In this document: one piece after another, positions 1 through 40,861 of the stretch | Position numbering within the stretch: position 1 is the first letter of the stretch | Layout of the letters: every line of letters begins with the position of its first letter | Origin: Tillus elongatus | Lineage: Eukaryota > Arthropoda > Insecta > Coleoptera > Cleridae | Reading direction: 5' to 3' | DNA length: 64,000 nucleotides | Assembly: GCA_964006375.1 (NCBI GenBank) | Contig: OZ023268.1 | Location: 81,418,335 to 81,482,334 of the forward strand | Notes under the pieces: model-generated | Database searches by the model: none | What the model was told of the DNA's origin: nothing | Seen by the model: only the letters and a program-made list of their open reading frames with translations | Made by a program: the position numbers and the translations under genes

Positions 1-697
1 AGCAAATGTTGCCCAGGCCGACAAAAAAGCGCCACAGGGGGCGATACCGTACTTAACGTTCCTATTTAGAGTGGAAATTAACTAATTATTAACCATACAC
101 GTTTATAAGACAGGTTTATAAGTTTTTCTCAGAATTTTTATTATCTAACTACGCCACTAAAATTTTATGACTCTATGCAGGAAAAGGTGATTTCAAAAAA
201 GAAATTGGTTTCTATTTGGGAAGAAAAACGTGGTTGTTACCAAGGTGACAATTTAAGCTCTCAAAAATTTCAAGGTCACATAAATATGTAAAAAAAAATC
301 CTACAACTTTTATAGGGAACATTTATTGATTATTTTTTTCTTTATTTTTAAGTTATTCCCATTATTCCAAATATAGGCCTGAACCTGTACACCCTTTAAC
401 AAAACAAACAAAAAATACTAGTAAATGATTTTTATTATACAAAATACAAGCTTCACAAAGAATTCACTTGAAAATTTTCTTCAGATAACTGTTATAATGA
501 TAGAAATGTGTTGAAATTAAATTTGGTTATTAATTATTATTAGCTAATGAAGACAAAATGTAAGAAAGAATCCCTTAACTCTATTGTTAGGTAGTTTTAT
601 CATCAACTGTACATTTTTATTGCATACTTATTTGGTAAATAAATATAATTACAGCACCTGTTGCCACATTTTCTATAAATCTATGTGATACACTCAC
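1..697. other. KATNIP intron and upstream flank, no gene seen
   Basis: AT-rich sequence on the downstream side of the KATNIP exon that ends at 698. The sequence just past that exon on the minus strand starts with a good donor (GTGAGTG). I see no further exon or recognisable transposon here, so the next KATNIP exon should lie beyond the left edge of the window. Confidence 0.5.
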
Positions 698-28076
<27,379 letters not shown>

Positions 28077-28102
28077 TGTAGATAAGAAATGTAAATAAAT
28101 AA

Positions 28103-28854
28103 CTGAAAAAAAAATAAACAGTTTAATATTTTGGTAGTAGGTACTAATTCGAATAGTTATTACACAAATGCAAGAAAGCATCTACAGTTGCAACTACAGA
28201 AAGACTCTTCCTTGAAAAAATACGGATATAATGTAAAAATCGAATAAGCAAACAATAATAAAACACTATAAATTGACCCCTTTTAAGTAACTGCCGGTAA
28301 ATTGGTCAATTTTTTCATAAAAAATTTATAAGAATCAGATAATATATATCCTGCAAGTATATATCATATATCCGTTAAAAAGCAGGTGATTACAAATTTC
28401 CCGTGGAAAATATATTTCAATTACCTACGGATGATTGCCATAATAAGTACCTAGTACCTATTGTAAAGACTAGGCTTGAAGAAATAAGCACATCCTTTAA
28501 TAATAAAACCATCCAATACATATTGAACTGGTTAGATAACGTAATTTTCAATGAGAATATTTCTTAACTTTACTATCAAATGAGAAGTTATAGAATACTT
28601 ACAGTATAAATGCACTATTACAAATTTAAAATGCAGGTTTTTTACATATTACAAACAAAACTGACACTTTTGACAAAAAGTTTGCAGAAATAAATTGTTA
28701 TGATATGATTACCTTGGTTTCCATGGTAATTCACAAATGTCAAATACAAATAATAAGCGGTCAGTGGCACCAACATATAGGTTATGAATGTATAATGCAC
28801 AGTACGTAAACTTAAAAACGACAAATTTATACCGGCAATAACAATTTTTAGCAA
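28103..28854. other. Upstream flank or 5' UTR intron of KATNIP, no exon proven
   Basis: A hydrophobic minus-strand frame (28642-28854) reads SFLSLRTVHYTFITYMLVPL, but it starts inside a repeat arm and has no supporting splice partner. I see no clear promoter element. Confidence 0.35.
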
Positions 28855-28960
28855 ATTTTCATTAAAAAAATTGTTGTATTCGACTTTCGAACTTCCAAAA
28901 TAATTTCTTCAGGTGAGCGCGAATTAGAGACCTTAGATTCCATAAAAAAATTCGACGTAA
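28855..28960 (-). repeat. TA-core repeat family, degraded inverted 5' arm
   Basis: The inverted sequence reads TTCGCGCTCACCTGAAGAAA followed by an AATTTTTTTAATGAAAATTTG stem remnant. This matches the arm at 53195-53280 (TTCGCGCTCATTTGAAGAAA). No (TA)n core is attached. Confidence 0.6.
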
Positions 28961-29153
28961 ATTCACTTAAAAAGTTTTCTACAAACATCATTAATTGGCA
29001 CAAAACTACCCGAATTCCGAAGTTGTTCGGCTTGAGGTTTTTATTGTGCATAATCCTAACTGGCTTTAGTTTTCAAATGGCGCAGGACGAATCGCTAAAC
29101 TAGTAGAGGTTTTTACCCGCATTCCAGATATAAGTGACCACAGAATCTATACT

Positions 29154-29489
29154 TTTTTTAAGGTCGGTATATTGTCGCGACTATGACCAATCACCGATGC
29201 CAGTGAGTAGTTTAATCTCACTATTCTGAAAATTTTGCCGAACCTATGCCTTTCTGTAAGGAGCGTAGGGATCTGTAACGTGCCCAACATCGCATGGACA
29301 CGGGACCGGCGGCTTTACGCCCCTTCCGAAGGACGGATCGTGCAGACATTCAACTTGCTTAAATAAAGTGCCACAACTACGGTTGATGTTAATTGTACAG
29401 TATGTACTGAAAAAGTAAAAGGGAATTGTACCCGGTACCCCTCGGTTCAGAGGTACATGTCCTTACCACTGAACCACGGTGGCTCTAAC
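29154..29489 (-). mobile_element. tRNA-derived SINE, copy A
   Basis: Same family as 41840-42195. The tRNA-like head on the minus strand has CGTGGTTCAGTGGTAAGGAC (box A) and a damaged box B. The conserved body has GATC.GTAACGTGCCCA, CATGGACACGGGACCGGCGG and CTTCCGAAGGACGG. It is flanked by a short direct repeat CTATACT (29147-29153, 29490-29496). Confidence 0.75.
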
Positions 29490-29496
29490 CTATACT

Positions 29497-29899
29497 CTTG
29501 ATCTTTTTCTGACTAGCCCTGAAAACTACAGAGTATACTAACATTCGCTCCCATAGAAACGTGTGATCATTACTGATCTCAGCAATGCATCCTCTACAAA
29601 CAGGTACCCTCTCACAATGGTATATACCTGAAAAATCTGACAATAAATCCGCGAATGGAACGAATTAAGAAATGTTCATTCTTCGTTTCGTTGTGAAGAT
29701 TATGTCTTATAAATAATAATCCCAGCATAGAATTGGCCAACTCTATATTTACTGAAACTGTCTTGTTAAGCGTGGAAACCCTATATATTCCACATTCATC
29801 ACAACCTGTCAATTCCAAATGAAAACCTTGGTTCGATAAAACTTGTCGAAACTCAGTATAGTTACTAAAAATTCTCTCTGCAATCTTTAGCGCAAAAAC
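29497..29899. other. Intergenic stretch, nothing recognised
   Basis: A 68-codon minus-strand frame (29612-29818) shows no family motif. The sequence may be the damaged 5' continuation of the LINE that follows on the plus strand. Confidence 0.35.
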
Positions 29900-30435
29900 C
29901 CAGAGAGAAACTCACGCCGCCTTAGTATCAGCAAGGAATTGGTACAGGTAGATAATCGATCAAGTCAAAAATGGCTTACAATAAGAAACAAAGTTATCTC
30001 ATTTAAAAACAATACCCGTTTCTGGTCTATGGCAAAAATTATAGGTAGAAATTTCACTACCAGGTCATTTCCTCGCCTGGTTTCAGTTGATGGAGTATTC
30101 GCCGTATCGTCAAAAGAAAACGCTGATTTATTCGCCCATGCCTTTACTCCAAATTCAACACTTGAACCGCAGAAAAAGAGCCAAAAAATTGTTCCAGATG
30201 TTGTCAAAAATAAGATAACTATTTTTCAGGTATCGTACTGTTAAGTACATATTGAAAAATTTAGTCATCAGTACCCAATGGAATTTCAGCTATAGTCCTT
30301 AAAATGTATGCTCCTGGACTGACTACAATTTTGTGATGTCATGTTTCCACCTTCCTGGGAACCAGCTGGATTCAGCCAGTCCCTAAAATGGGGAGACATC
30401 CGATGTGGGTAACTATTGTCTATACTATACCCCTT
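29900..30435 (+). pseudogene. LINE remnant related to family 1 (linker between endonuclease and RT)
   Basis: The frame 29939-30244 reads KWLTIRNKVISFKNNTRFWS then MAKIIGRNFTTRSFPRLVS and ADLFAHAFTPNSTLEPQKKS. The order matches the linker in the family 1 copy at 57341-57988 (SSSGSKPFWTLAKSIGNNF, STFSPLVSGDEIVST, ELFAWLFTGNSTLNPPPN). Beyond 30245 the damaged RT start can be followed (PPSWEPAGFSQSLKWG). It stops where a minus-strand LINE tail begins. Confidence 0.65.
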
Positions 30436-33400
30436 TAATACGATTAAACCCTTTTCTCTCTTTTGAGATCTTAATTTGAAACATTTCCGCGCAAAGCTCA
30501 TCATGCTATTGATACCCACTTGTGTCGCTTCCTAGAGTCCCAACAAGAGCCCTTGTCCCATTATTCGAGCACGATGGTTTACCGGAGCTCAGTCAATTCC
30601 TGCCCCTCGTTGCATTCTCTGCAGTAGTTATCATTTGTGATTTTCCACCTTTGGACCACAACAGACCAGATTCCTGTGATGATCCCTATGTGGCTATACA
30701 CACCAACAGTTTCTTGTGCTTCAGCGGTTGCTTGGTTCTATTATTCTTTCTTAGGCCACATAATTCTGGCTATGCTGGAGTCGTTTCGATTTTGCCATGC
30801 CTCTTCTTGTTTCACCAGGACGATTCCATTTATCGTATCCTTGTTGATCAGTGGCAGTGGACAGTCTTTGTATCCGCTCCTAGCTTCGTCAATCCGTCTG
30901 CTTTTATGCTCCCTTCCACATCTTTGTGGTCGGGTACCCAGAGTACTCTCATTGCCGTTCCAGATCCAGGATAGTACCTCTTGGCAGTACATTACTTTTT
31001 TATCTCACTTGTTTCGATGTTATATCTTTGAGCGTAACTTTGCTATTAGAATAGATTGCGACATCCCCCTGTGCCATTTTCCTAAATTAGTCTGACTGTC
31101 TGCTTTATTGCGAAGACATCTGCCTGTATGACTCTATGCACCCATCCTTTAGTCTATATGACTCTTGGATGTTAGGCGCACCCGAGTATAGGTACCCACG
31201 CCCCCCACCTGAATTACAGAGGCGTCGGTGTGGACTGACGTCTCGTCCTCTTTAATTACAGAGTTGCTATCCGGTCTTCTTTGGAGTGGATGTCTATGTT
31301 AAAACTGCCTCCAAAGTTTTTACTGGTAACCATATAGTGAGCTGGTCGACTCAGTAGGCCTAGTCTTTTGTTACCACCTACTTTTTCCAATTCTGTCAGT
31401 TATCTTAAGTGTCTGTAGTTGGTCGGTTTTCACAGGTTTGACTCCCTAAGCATTAGGGCTACCTTTGCCGATAGAACTTTAACCTACCGTTAAAGTGGTT
31501 GTAGGTTTACGAATGCCTCCCATGCTGTGTTATTCCTAAGGCTGTAAGCCGTTGTATTTTTGTGAGGGTCTTTCTATTTGTCTCATTGTTCATGGCTTCC
31601 CACTAGATTAAGGATACCATGCCTAATGATTGGTTTTATAATCGTAGGGTACATCTACTGTATAATATACGGCTGCAGACCACATTTTTTGCAAGCATTT
31701 ATTCCTTTCCTCCACATTTTTCTTTCATGAGTTTGGACTCCAGAACAATTCCTAGAAGCCTCTTTCGACAGTGCAAGTGTCTTTCGTTTCATTTTTGGCA
31801 TTTTAGATTTGGGTATCTTGTACTTTCCAGCGAACAGCTAAGTCTTGTTAGAGTTTACCCCTAGACCGTTTTCGCCTGCTCATTTTGATAATTATATTCA
31901 ATGTGATTGAGATGTTCCAGTCCCTCTACCGCAACTTAAGGTCTATTGTGGCTAACGTCTAATTGCTTAAATTTCACCCATCAAATCCAGTTTCTCACAG
32001 TGGACGATATTTTTGAGGGTGAAAGTTGGTTTGACAGGAGTCATGCAATCTGAGTGAAGTCGCTTGCCCATTTCGAAAGTTTACAGAGAAATAGCCTCTC
32101 TCCGAGTTCGTCTGGACCCGACATCCGTCAGTGATTGACTCGAGGCGATATCATATGGAATCCCGCTTCCGAGCAGCATCCAAGCGAAGTCGTTTGCCGT
32201 TTCGAGCTCGCAGTGAAGGCCTCAATTTACAGGTGTAATTCACCTCCCAGAGATCTCAGCTCACCTACGGATTCGTCAATGCCCGATAGTCGTCAATGCT
32301 AGACACGCGCGCCGAGGCCAGCCCTCCAGCATCACCCAAGGGATGTTTGTCCGTTTCGAAGCACACATTGGAGATCTCAATCCAGGTGTATACCACACCC
32401 TAGAGATCTCAACCCCCACTGTGTTTGTTTGGACCTGACCTGACCTGACACCCACTAGCGTTTGACCAAACGCTATATCAGCTTGAGTCTCGCTTCCGAG
32501 CAACCACAAAGCGAGGCCGTTTGTCCGTTTCGAATTCACAGAGATAGCCTCCCTCAGAGTTTGCCTGAATCCCATGCCCGCCAGTGTTTGCTTAAATTTG
32601 ATCCATCAAATCAAGCTAAACGATATTTTTGATGTGAAAGTTGGTTTGACAGGTATACTGCCATTAGAGTGAAGTCGCTTGCCCATTTCGAAGCTCACAG
32701 AGAGATAACATCTCTAAGAGTTCGTCTGGACACGACAATCCGTCAGTGTTTGACTCAAGGTGGTATCATATATATGGAACCCCGCTCCCGACCAGTATCC
32801 AAGCGAGTCATTGGCGTTAGGAAGATCACAATGGGGTCTCAATCTCCAGGTGCAATTCACCTCGCAGGGATCTCAGCTCTCCTCCGGGTTCGTCTACACC
32901 CAACCAGTGCTAAACTCAAAGGGATATCCCACCGAGTTCCGCTCTCGAGCACCATTCAAGCGAGTCATTTGTCCGTTTCGAAGCACACAGTGGGGGCCGC
33001 AAAATCCGGGTGTGTATACCACACCCTGGATATCTAACCCACCCCCCGGTTTGTTTCAATCCGACACCTGCCAGTGCTTGACCAATGGCGGTCACATTTG
33101 GAACCCTGCTCCTGAGTAACAACCAAGCCAAGTCATTTGATCATCTCGAGCCTATAACATCCGGGAGTATATACCACACCCTAGAGATCTGCCCTTCCCT
33201 CCAGGCTAGTCTGGATCAGATACTCGCCAGTATTTAGCTCTAGGTAGTCGCATCTGACGACAGACAGGAGTTACCTTGGGACTATTCTTTTATTTCGTCG
33301 TCGGACCCACAGGGGATTCTTTCATAATTTCAAATATTGTTGACAAGTATTTGCATGTAATAAATATAGCTACATCGTCTGCATATGCTATCACATTGAT

Positions 33401-33590
33401 CCTTTTTTCTCTAAAATTCGTAAGGATCTTGTTCATCCAGACCAACTAGAATAGGGGTGATACTATTCCTCCTTGTGGCGTTCTGGTTGCCATCTTCTTA
33501 GTAGAACTGCTCCCAGCTTCGAGCTGATAATTCTGCTTTCTACCATTCCTATAACGTTGCGCTCTACCTCCAATGACTATAAGGGCAACA
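30436..33590 (-). mobile_element. LINE with RNase H, split by a satellite array
   Basis: Minus strand. The RT palm is at 33590-33310 (TRTPQGGIVSPLF, NVIAYADDVAIFITCKYLST). Then comes a roughly 1.35-kb satellite (31945-33305). The RT thumb resumes at about 31930 (NGLGVNSNKT, KCGLQPYIIQ, YPTIIKPIIRHG), followed by RNase H (SVHTDASVIQVGGVGTYTR, QADVFAIKQTVRLI, DHKDVEGSIKADGL; 31300-30880) and a C-terminal tail to about 30440. All parts carry stops and frame breaks. The continuation of the RT on both sides of the satellite shows that it interrupts one element. Confidence 0.7.
31945..33305. repeat. Higher-order satellite: two copies of a four-monomer, ~617-bp unit
   Basis: Each monomer has an anchor like AAGTCGTTTGTCCGTTTCGA. 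Anchors begin at 32056, 32186, 32341, 32513, 32671, 32805, 32962 and 33130. The spacings are 130, 155, 172, 158, 134, 157 and 168, so the 130/155/170/158 pattern repeats. Monomers four apart lie 615, 619, 621 and 617 bp apart. The special lead-in of the first monomer (CGATATTTTTGA..GTGAAAGTTGGTTTGACAGG) recurs only before the fifth. GC content is higher than in the surroundings. Open frames here (such as 32276-32575 minus and 32669-33037 plus) are by-products. Confidence 0.85.
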
Positions 33591-33649
33591 CGTGCGCCAA
33601 ATTTCATCAAACCAGCATCATGGTTTTTTGAAATACAATGTTTTCAATT

Positions 33650-35060
33650 GTTCACAGCCAGTTGCTTCAAGGATTTTTTGCAGTCAGTTTAGATTCGATT
33701 TTGAAAGATTTCAATCTTTATTACTGCCTGAGAGGATGTATATATCTCTGAGTCATCTTTGTATGCACTTATGTACACAAAGATTTATAGCAAACATTTC
33801 TGCTTGGAAGATGGTGGAAGTTTTTCTAGGGACTTAGGCAGTCTGAAGTTAGGTCATCTTATTTCCACTCCTGCTCCCCCCGTTTGTTTGAAACCGTAAG
33901 TATACCATCCGGATGAGTTGTTTGTTAGCCTTTCACTGTCTCTGTATCATGCCTGGCGATCACTTAATACCACGTCAAATGGCACTATGAAGTCCAGTTA
34001 AGATGGCACTTGATCTGTTGGTTTGGCGAGTGACTCCAATGCAATAATTTCCAGGATCTTTAAGTGCCCAACCAAGTCTCCTGGTTTAAATTTGCCTGCT
34101 TAAAATAAACTTAAGGCACTTAGTCTTGCTTTCCCCATATCTCCAGTGGAGTAAGATTCACCATTCCCTTTATTGCAGGGGTAAGGCATAATGTCGTAAC
34201 TCCTGTTATTTTAAGACAGATCAGCATCTCTGATTTTTGCAATTTGCTTTGTGTTGAGGCTTGTTCCGTTCTTGGCCACCATACTACAGATGCACATGTG
34301 ACCATGGGTTTAACCACAGTTTGACACATCCAATATACCATCCTTGGATTCAGCCCCCACGTACATCCTACGAGGCCTAAGGTAAGTCCAGACTGCCATC
34401 GAAAGAGTTTTTTCCAAGTGTGTGTTCCAGTTAGGCGTGTGGTAAAAGATCCCTAAACATTTAAATTCATTGGAAAATTGTATCTGTGTTCCATTTAGAC
34501 TGGGAGCTTTTAAATTTAGTTTCCTTCTGTTACTGAATGGGACAAGAACTGTTTAACGAGGATTGACATTGAGCCCATCTGTATTGCACCAATTCCTTAC
34601 TATATTTAGCGCTGTTTGAATTAGGCTGGACATTACAGCATCATACTTGCCCTTTACTGTTATGACAATATCATCTGTGTATCCTTGGATTATAAATCCT
34701 GCTTCGCTCAATGTAGTCATAAGTTTTTATCAACGAGCAACCACAGCAGAGGTGATATCACTTCTTCCTGAGGACAACCTTTTGCATTCGTCACTGTTGC
34801 GTTGGTATCATTTGTAGTAGTTGTGATAACAAGGCTTTTTACCATTGACTCACAATGAGGAATTCCACTTCCCTTTGTAGGGCCTGTCTGTTGGATGGGT
34901 ATGGGGTGTTGTCAAAGGCACCCTCTATGCCAATGAATTCACCGAGGGCTACTTTTTGGCTACAAAAGTTTTTCTATATACCTCACTAAACAGGGTAGGT
35001 CATCTAATGTAGGCTTGCTCGCCTGATAGGCGAATTGTTGTACATGGAGTGGTTTCCTAT
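33650..35060 (-). mobile_element. Second RNase H LINE, head-to-tail with the first
   Basis: Minus strand. The RT palm at 34900-34650 is damaged (VTNAKGCPQEEVISPLLW). The RT end near 34340-34120 reads VVKPMVTCASVVWW then RTEQASTQSKLQKSEMLI. An RNase H remnant at 33960-33690 follows (QTGGAGVEIR, FRLPKSLEKLPPSSKQK). Stops are everywhere. It has the same orientation and domain order as the 30436-33590 element and directly precedes it. Confidence 0.65.
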
Positions 35061-35395
35061 GAATAGTCTGTGGTAACGTAGGTAATGACGTCATAGTACA
35101 TAAAATCAATTAAGTAATGCATGTGAGAATAAATATTTATTTAGAAAAATACATAACACAAAATATTTTCACATGAAACAGTTATTGTACTCTATTTTAT
35201 GACTTACAGTTGAGTATTTTACAAATAATACAGTTTTGTGAAAATATGGGAAGATTTAAAATATTAAACAGGCTATTACCCAGCAAACACACGAGAGCAA
35301 TAAGATTACAATGTAAGGTAACATCGTAAGGTGTTGTATACATTTCTGATACAAGACATTGTAGAGATCTGTTATATTGCAGAGTAATGTAATGT
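35061..35395. other. Intergenic AT-rich stretch, nothing recognised
   Basis: No repeat or coding signal I can support. Confidence 0.4.
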
Positions 35396-36649
35396 TTTTT
35401 TTTAATTTTTAATTTCAACAACACACCACGAGGGCTTACAGACTAAATACTATCGTACCGTGGGTGTCGACAAGGAGGAAAGAGGCAACTTGTTAATTCT
35501 GGACTTGAAGGTTCGGGGAGAAGGAAAAACATGTGCCGGCATGGAGTTCCACAACTTGGAAGTCCTCGGGACAAAAGAGCGGGCATAACAGGATGTTCTA
35601 TGTCTGGTGACCTGGACAGTAAAAGGGTGCATTCGCTCTGTTCCCCTGGTAGATCTGTTGGGGGCAGCAGGTGGAGGAACTATGGAAGAAAGCTCCTCTG
35701 AGCAGTGCCGGTGCAGATATCTATAAAAGAGAGATAGGTCACCAACGGCACGTCGGTGGGCAAGGGATGGCAGCCTTTGGGTGAGGGTAGGGTCACCGAT
35801 GAGACGTATAGCTCTCTTCTGAATGGAGTCCAGGATAGCGAGTGTAGAAGCGGCAGCAGCACCCCAGATGTGGGAGCAGTATTCGAGGTTTGGTCTTATT
35901 TGTGAAGTATATAAAGTATAGAGATTAGCTGGTGAAAAGTATTTGCGAGCCCGGAAGAGGAAACCTAATTTCTTAGCAGCCGCTTCTGCAATTGATGTGA
36001 CATGTTGGTGCCAATTGAGATTTCGATCCACAGAGATGACAACAAGTGAAAAGGACTCATTACTTTGAATAACTTGGATGTTTATTGTGATGGGTCTAGG
36101 GCTGGTGTATCTCTTATGAGAAAGAAAGAAGACTGTGATTTAGTGGGGTTGAATTGTACAAGATTTCTACTTCCGCAGTCTAATATTTTTTGGAGATCCA
36201 CGGAGATAGAACCCTCCATGAGTCTGTGATCCTCATCTAATTGGGCTAAAGAGACAGGCTTAGAATATTGTATATTTGAGTGGAGGGTGCTGTCGTCCGC
36301 GTAACTGTGAACTGGGTTGGATGTGCTAGAGAGGAGATCATTGATGTGGAGAAGAAACAAAGTAGGGGCTAAAGCTTGAGGAACTCCTGCATTAATTGGA
36401 TACAGTTTAGAGGAATGGCCATCCACGACAACAGAAATGCTCCGGTTGGAGAGGAAATTTGCGGTCCACGTACAGAGTTTTGGTGGTAGGCCATAGGCCG
36501 GTAGTTTATTAAGCAGCGCTGCGTGCCAGACCTGGTCGAATGCTTTGGAGATGTCTAGAGCGAGAATCTGGGATTCGCCGTGTAGTTCCATAGACTTGTT
36601 CCAAGAATGGCTGAGAAAGGAAAGGAGGTCGGCAGTTGTTACAGCAGTA

Positions 36650-36650
<1 letters not shown>
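35396..36650 (-). mobile_element. LINE family 1, copy 3 (5'-truncated)
   Basis: A T-rich start is followed by the family 3' end (CAACACACCACGAGGGCTTA). Two frames (36591-36082 and 36031-35450) give LALDISKAFDQVWHAALLNK, HSYADDSTLHSN, and LAHRRAVGDLSLFYRYLHRH. The short (CT)n run at the LSLFYRY codons has the length that keeps the frame. Small deletions occur at the GVPQ motif (GSA missing) and near 36080. It breaks off at a (TA)n tract at about 36652. Confidence 0.87.

Positions 36651-36651
<1 letters not shown>

Positions 36652-36736
<85 letters not shown>
36652..36736. repeat. (TA)n microsatellite at the LINE break
   Basis: About 85 bp of TA repeats that abut the truncated 5' end of LINE family 1 copy 3. 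Confidence 0.9.
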
Positions 36737-36739
<3 letters not shown>

Positions 36740-37097
36740 TCTGTGTCAAAGTCTAATTAAAAATGATCTTTCTAAAGTCTTGTCGTTATATTAATTATTA
36801 CACATTTGTACTGGTAAGTATATAACAGCTGCCGCCTGTTATTTATCTTCGTTGATACTTATTTTGATCATAACCTCAACAACATAAAATTACTGTGAGT
36901 TTAACAGTATTGTTAGAGTGGTTATTTTTAACCAGTATATTAATTATTACATTAATATGATTATTAATATTGTAGGTTTCAAAACAAATAACTTTATTGT
37001 TAAGTTTACCAACAGTACTTATACTGAAGTAGGTACCTACGAATTGGTTGGATCAAAATAAACTAACTTGTTACTGGCCTTCTAAAAGCAAGAATAT
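36737..37097. other. Intergenic AT-rich stretch, nothing recognised
   Basis: No coding or repeat signal seen. Confidence 0.4.
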
Positions 37098-38885
<1,788 letters not shown>

Positions 38886-39422
38886 TTTTTCTTATAAGGA
38901 AAACAAAACCGGATTTCACAGAAATGTAATGAAATTGCTTAATTAAGATCTTGTAAGTATAATAATATAAATCCTTTATATTTCTAATTAAGTGAGGTTA
39001 TAATATTATATGTTTAAGAAATTTCATAATGTTATTGCCTAAAGGGGCTCATCAAAATTTAGAGGATAGTGAAGTGAAACTGCTCCCTGGCAGAAATACA
39101 CTAACGTTAAAGAAACAAAATACAACAGGAATATTTTAATTCAGTGTAAATTAATAACTAAAATGTATTTCTTTTAGTTTCAGTTACGTCACAGTGGGTA
39201 ACCTATTATATCCAACAATAATTTGAAAAGATGGTTACTGAGTGGTTTAGGTCAAGCAAGCTATGATACCAGAGAAAAAAAAATTATGTAGAAGGATTAT
39301 TAAGACACATTAAAATTTATCTTATCCTAATTGAAACTTTATTTTTGCTTGTATTTATTGATATTCTTGGGTAATAAACTCTATTTTTCTTATATATTGT
39401 TTCTCTTTCCCAATACTATATG

Positions 39423-39423
<1 letters not shown>
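38886..39423. other. Intergenic AT-rich stretch, nothing recognised
   Basis: No coding or repeat signal seen. Confidence 0.4.

Positions 39424-39496
<73 letters not shown>
39424..39496. repeat. (TA)n microsatellite
   Basis: About 73 bp of TA repeats. Confidence 0.9.
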
Positions 39497-39501
<5 letters not shown>

Positions 39502-39838
39502 TTGCACTGATCTTTTTTTGGCTATGAGATTTCGCCTTGCACTCAAGTTACATGTAACCTACTTGTAAATAAAAGATCTCTCTAGGTTGCAAAATGTACA
39601 TAATATTTATGCCAATCTAACACAATGGGTCTGCTGGGTAGTAATTGCCACAGTTGACACACTTTAGAAACAAAATCACACACCACTTGAAATTACATAA
39701 TATAGCTCTGAATGGTTTTTACACTATAATACCTACTGTATCATATAAAATTATACACATTTGCTATTATTTAACCTTATGCTAATTATCTACTTGATTC
39801 TATTTTTGCTTCCATTTGCGTTACATAAATTCATAAAA

Positions 39839-40250
39839 TAATTTTATGTCATACTAGTTCATTATTGTGTTTCTATTGCTTAGTTACTAACTACATAATG
39901 CTGTACTTTATGTCCACGGGCCATAAAGTGTACTTTATGCCCCGCGCGGGCAAAACGTACACTTCATGGCCCGCGCGCACATCAAAACAAATAATTTTTG
40001 TTTGACTTCTTTAATAACCTTTAATAATGAAATTACAGATAATGGAATAAAAGTAATATGTACATATTTAATTAACATTATTTAGTCGAATTAACAGTTC
40101 TGAAAAGATCCGATGCCTTCAGCAAACAGTGATTCATGTTTCATTGTTTGGGTATGACTAGTGTATGACATAAAATTTTGTATGCACCGAGCGACTTACA
40201 AACCCTCGGGCCGGAGGCCCTCGGATTTGTAAAATCGTCGCTCTCGGGCA
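39839..40250. repeat. Inverted-repeat element with GC-rich hairpins
   Basis: The outer arms AATTTTATGTCATACTAGTT (39839) and GTATGACATAAAATT (40166) are inverted. Inside, GGGCCATAAAGTGTAC (39918-39933) pairs with GTACACTTCATGGCCC (39957-39972). Just outside, GAGCGACTTACAAACCCTCG (40189) pairs with the stretch ending GTCGCTC at 40243, with a GGCC-rich tip. It is strikingly GC-rich for this region and carries no open frame. Confidence 0.6.
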
Positions 40251-40261
40251 TAAGCATCTAT

Positions 40262-40661
40262 TTATACCCTTGGTACATAAATAACTATTTATATTACAAG
40301 CAGAATACTAAAGCTTTGTATTTTTTCTAGCCAGCAGAAAATAATACAAATAAAATTTTCACAGAAAATAAAAAACTTTCGCATTCCAGTAATCACTTAT
40401 GAAAATAAACGTGGGTAGCCCTATACATCTGTCATTATATCAAAAGAAGTTATGTATAAAACTTGTAGACAGACTTGAGCTCTATTTACTAAAATCATTT
40501 TTAGCTATACAGTATGTTCTATATTAAATGGAACACTCCATATATTATTTTATATATGGATCCAGCTAATTTTTTTTGCACTTCAGATAGAAAGTTTTTT
40601 TATGTTATACACATTTCAAAAGTTATGCACCTTGTTATATCAAAATCGAAATGTATCTTAC
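40262..40661. other. Intergenic AT-rich stretch, nothing recognised
   Basis: No coding or repeat signal seen. Confidence 0.4.
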
Positions 40662-40861
40662 AGGGTACCCAGCAAAAATGAAAAATCAAGTTTCCCTGAC
40701 ATTTCCAGATCTCTCGAGTGAATTTTTCATAATACTCGAAATGAAAGACACACATATTACTTCCACATCGTCACAACATGTGGAAGTATGGCATCGGCGA
40801 TAAAATTTCAAATTTTTTTTTCACTTAAACGTCGTAAAAATTGTCAAAATAAATAGAAAAC

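Noticed and set aside
28642..29051. Hydrophobic and polar minus-strand frames upstream of KATNIP, first read as a membrane protein exon
   Set aside because: 28855-28960 is an arm of the TA-core repeat family. Without it no exon with splice partners remains.
30522..31095. Two plus-strand frames of about 150 codons rich in Phe, Leu and Ser
   Set aside because: They are antisense to the RNase H and tail of a decayed minus-strand LINE.
32276..33131. Four frames of 71-122 codons on both strands
   Set aside because: They lie in the higher-order satellite and arise from its GC-richer repeats.
32056..33305. CRISPR-like array impression (regular spacers and repeats)
   Set aside because: Monomers of 130-170 bp are similar over their whole length, without unique spacers. 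The genome is eukaryotic.
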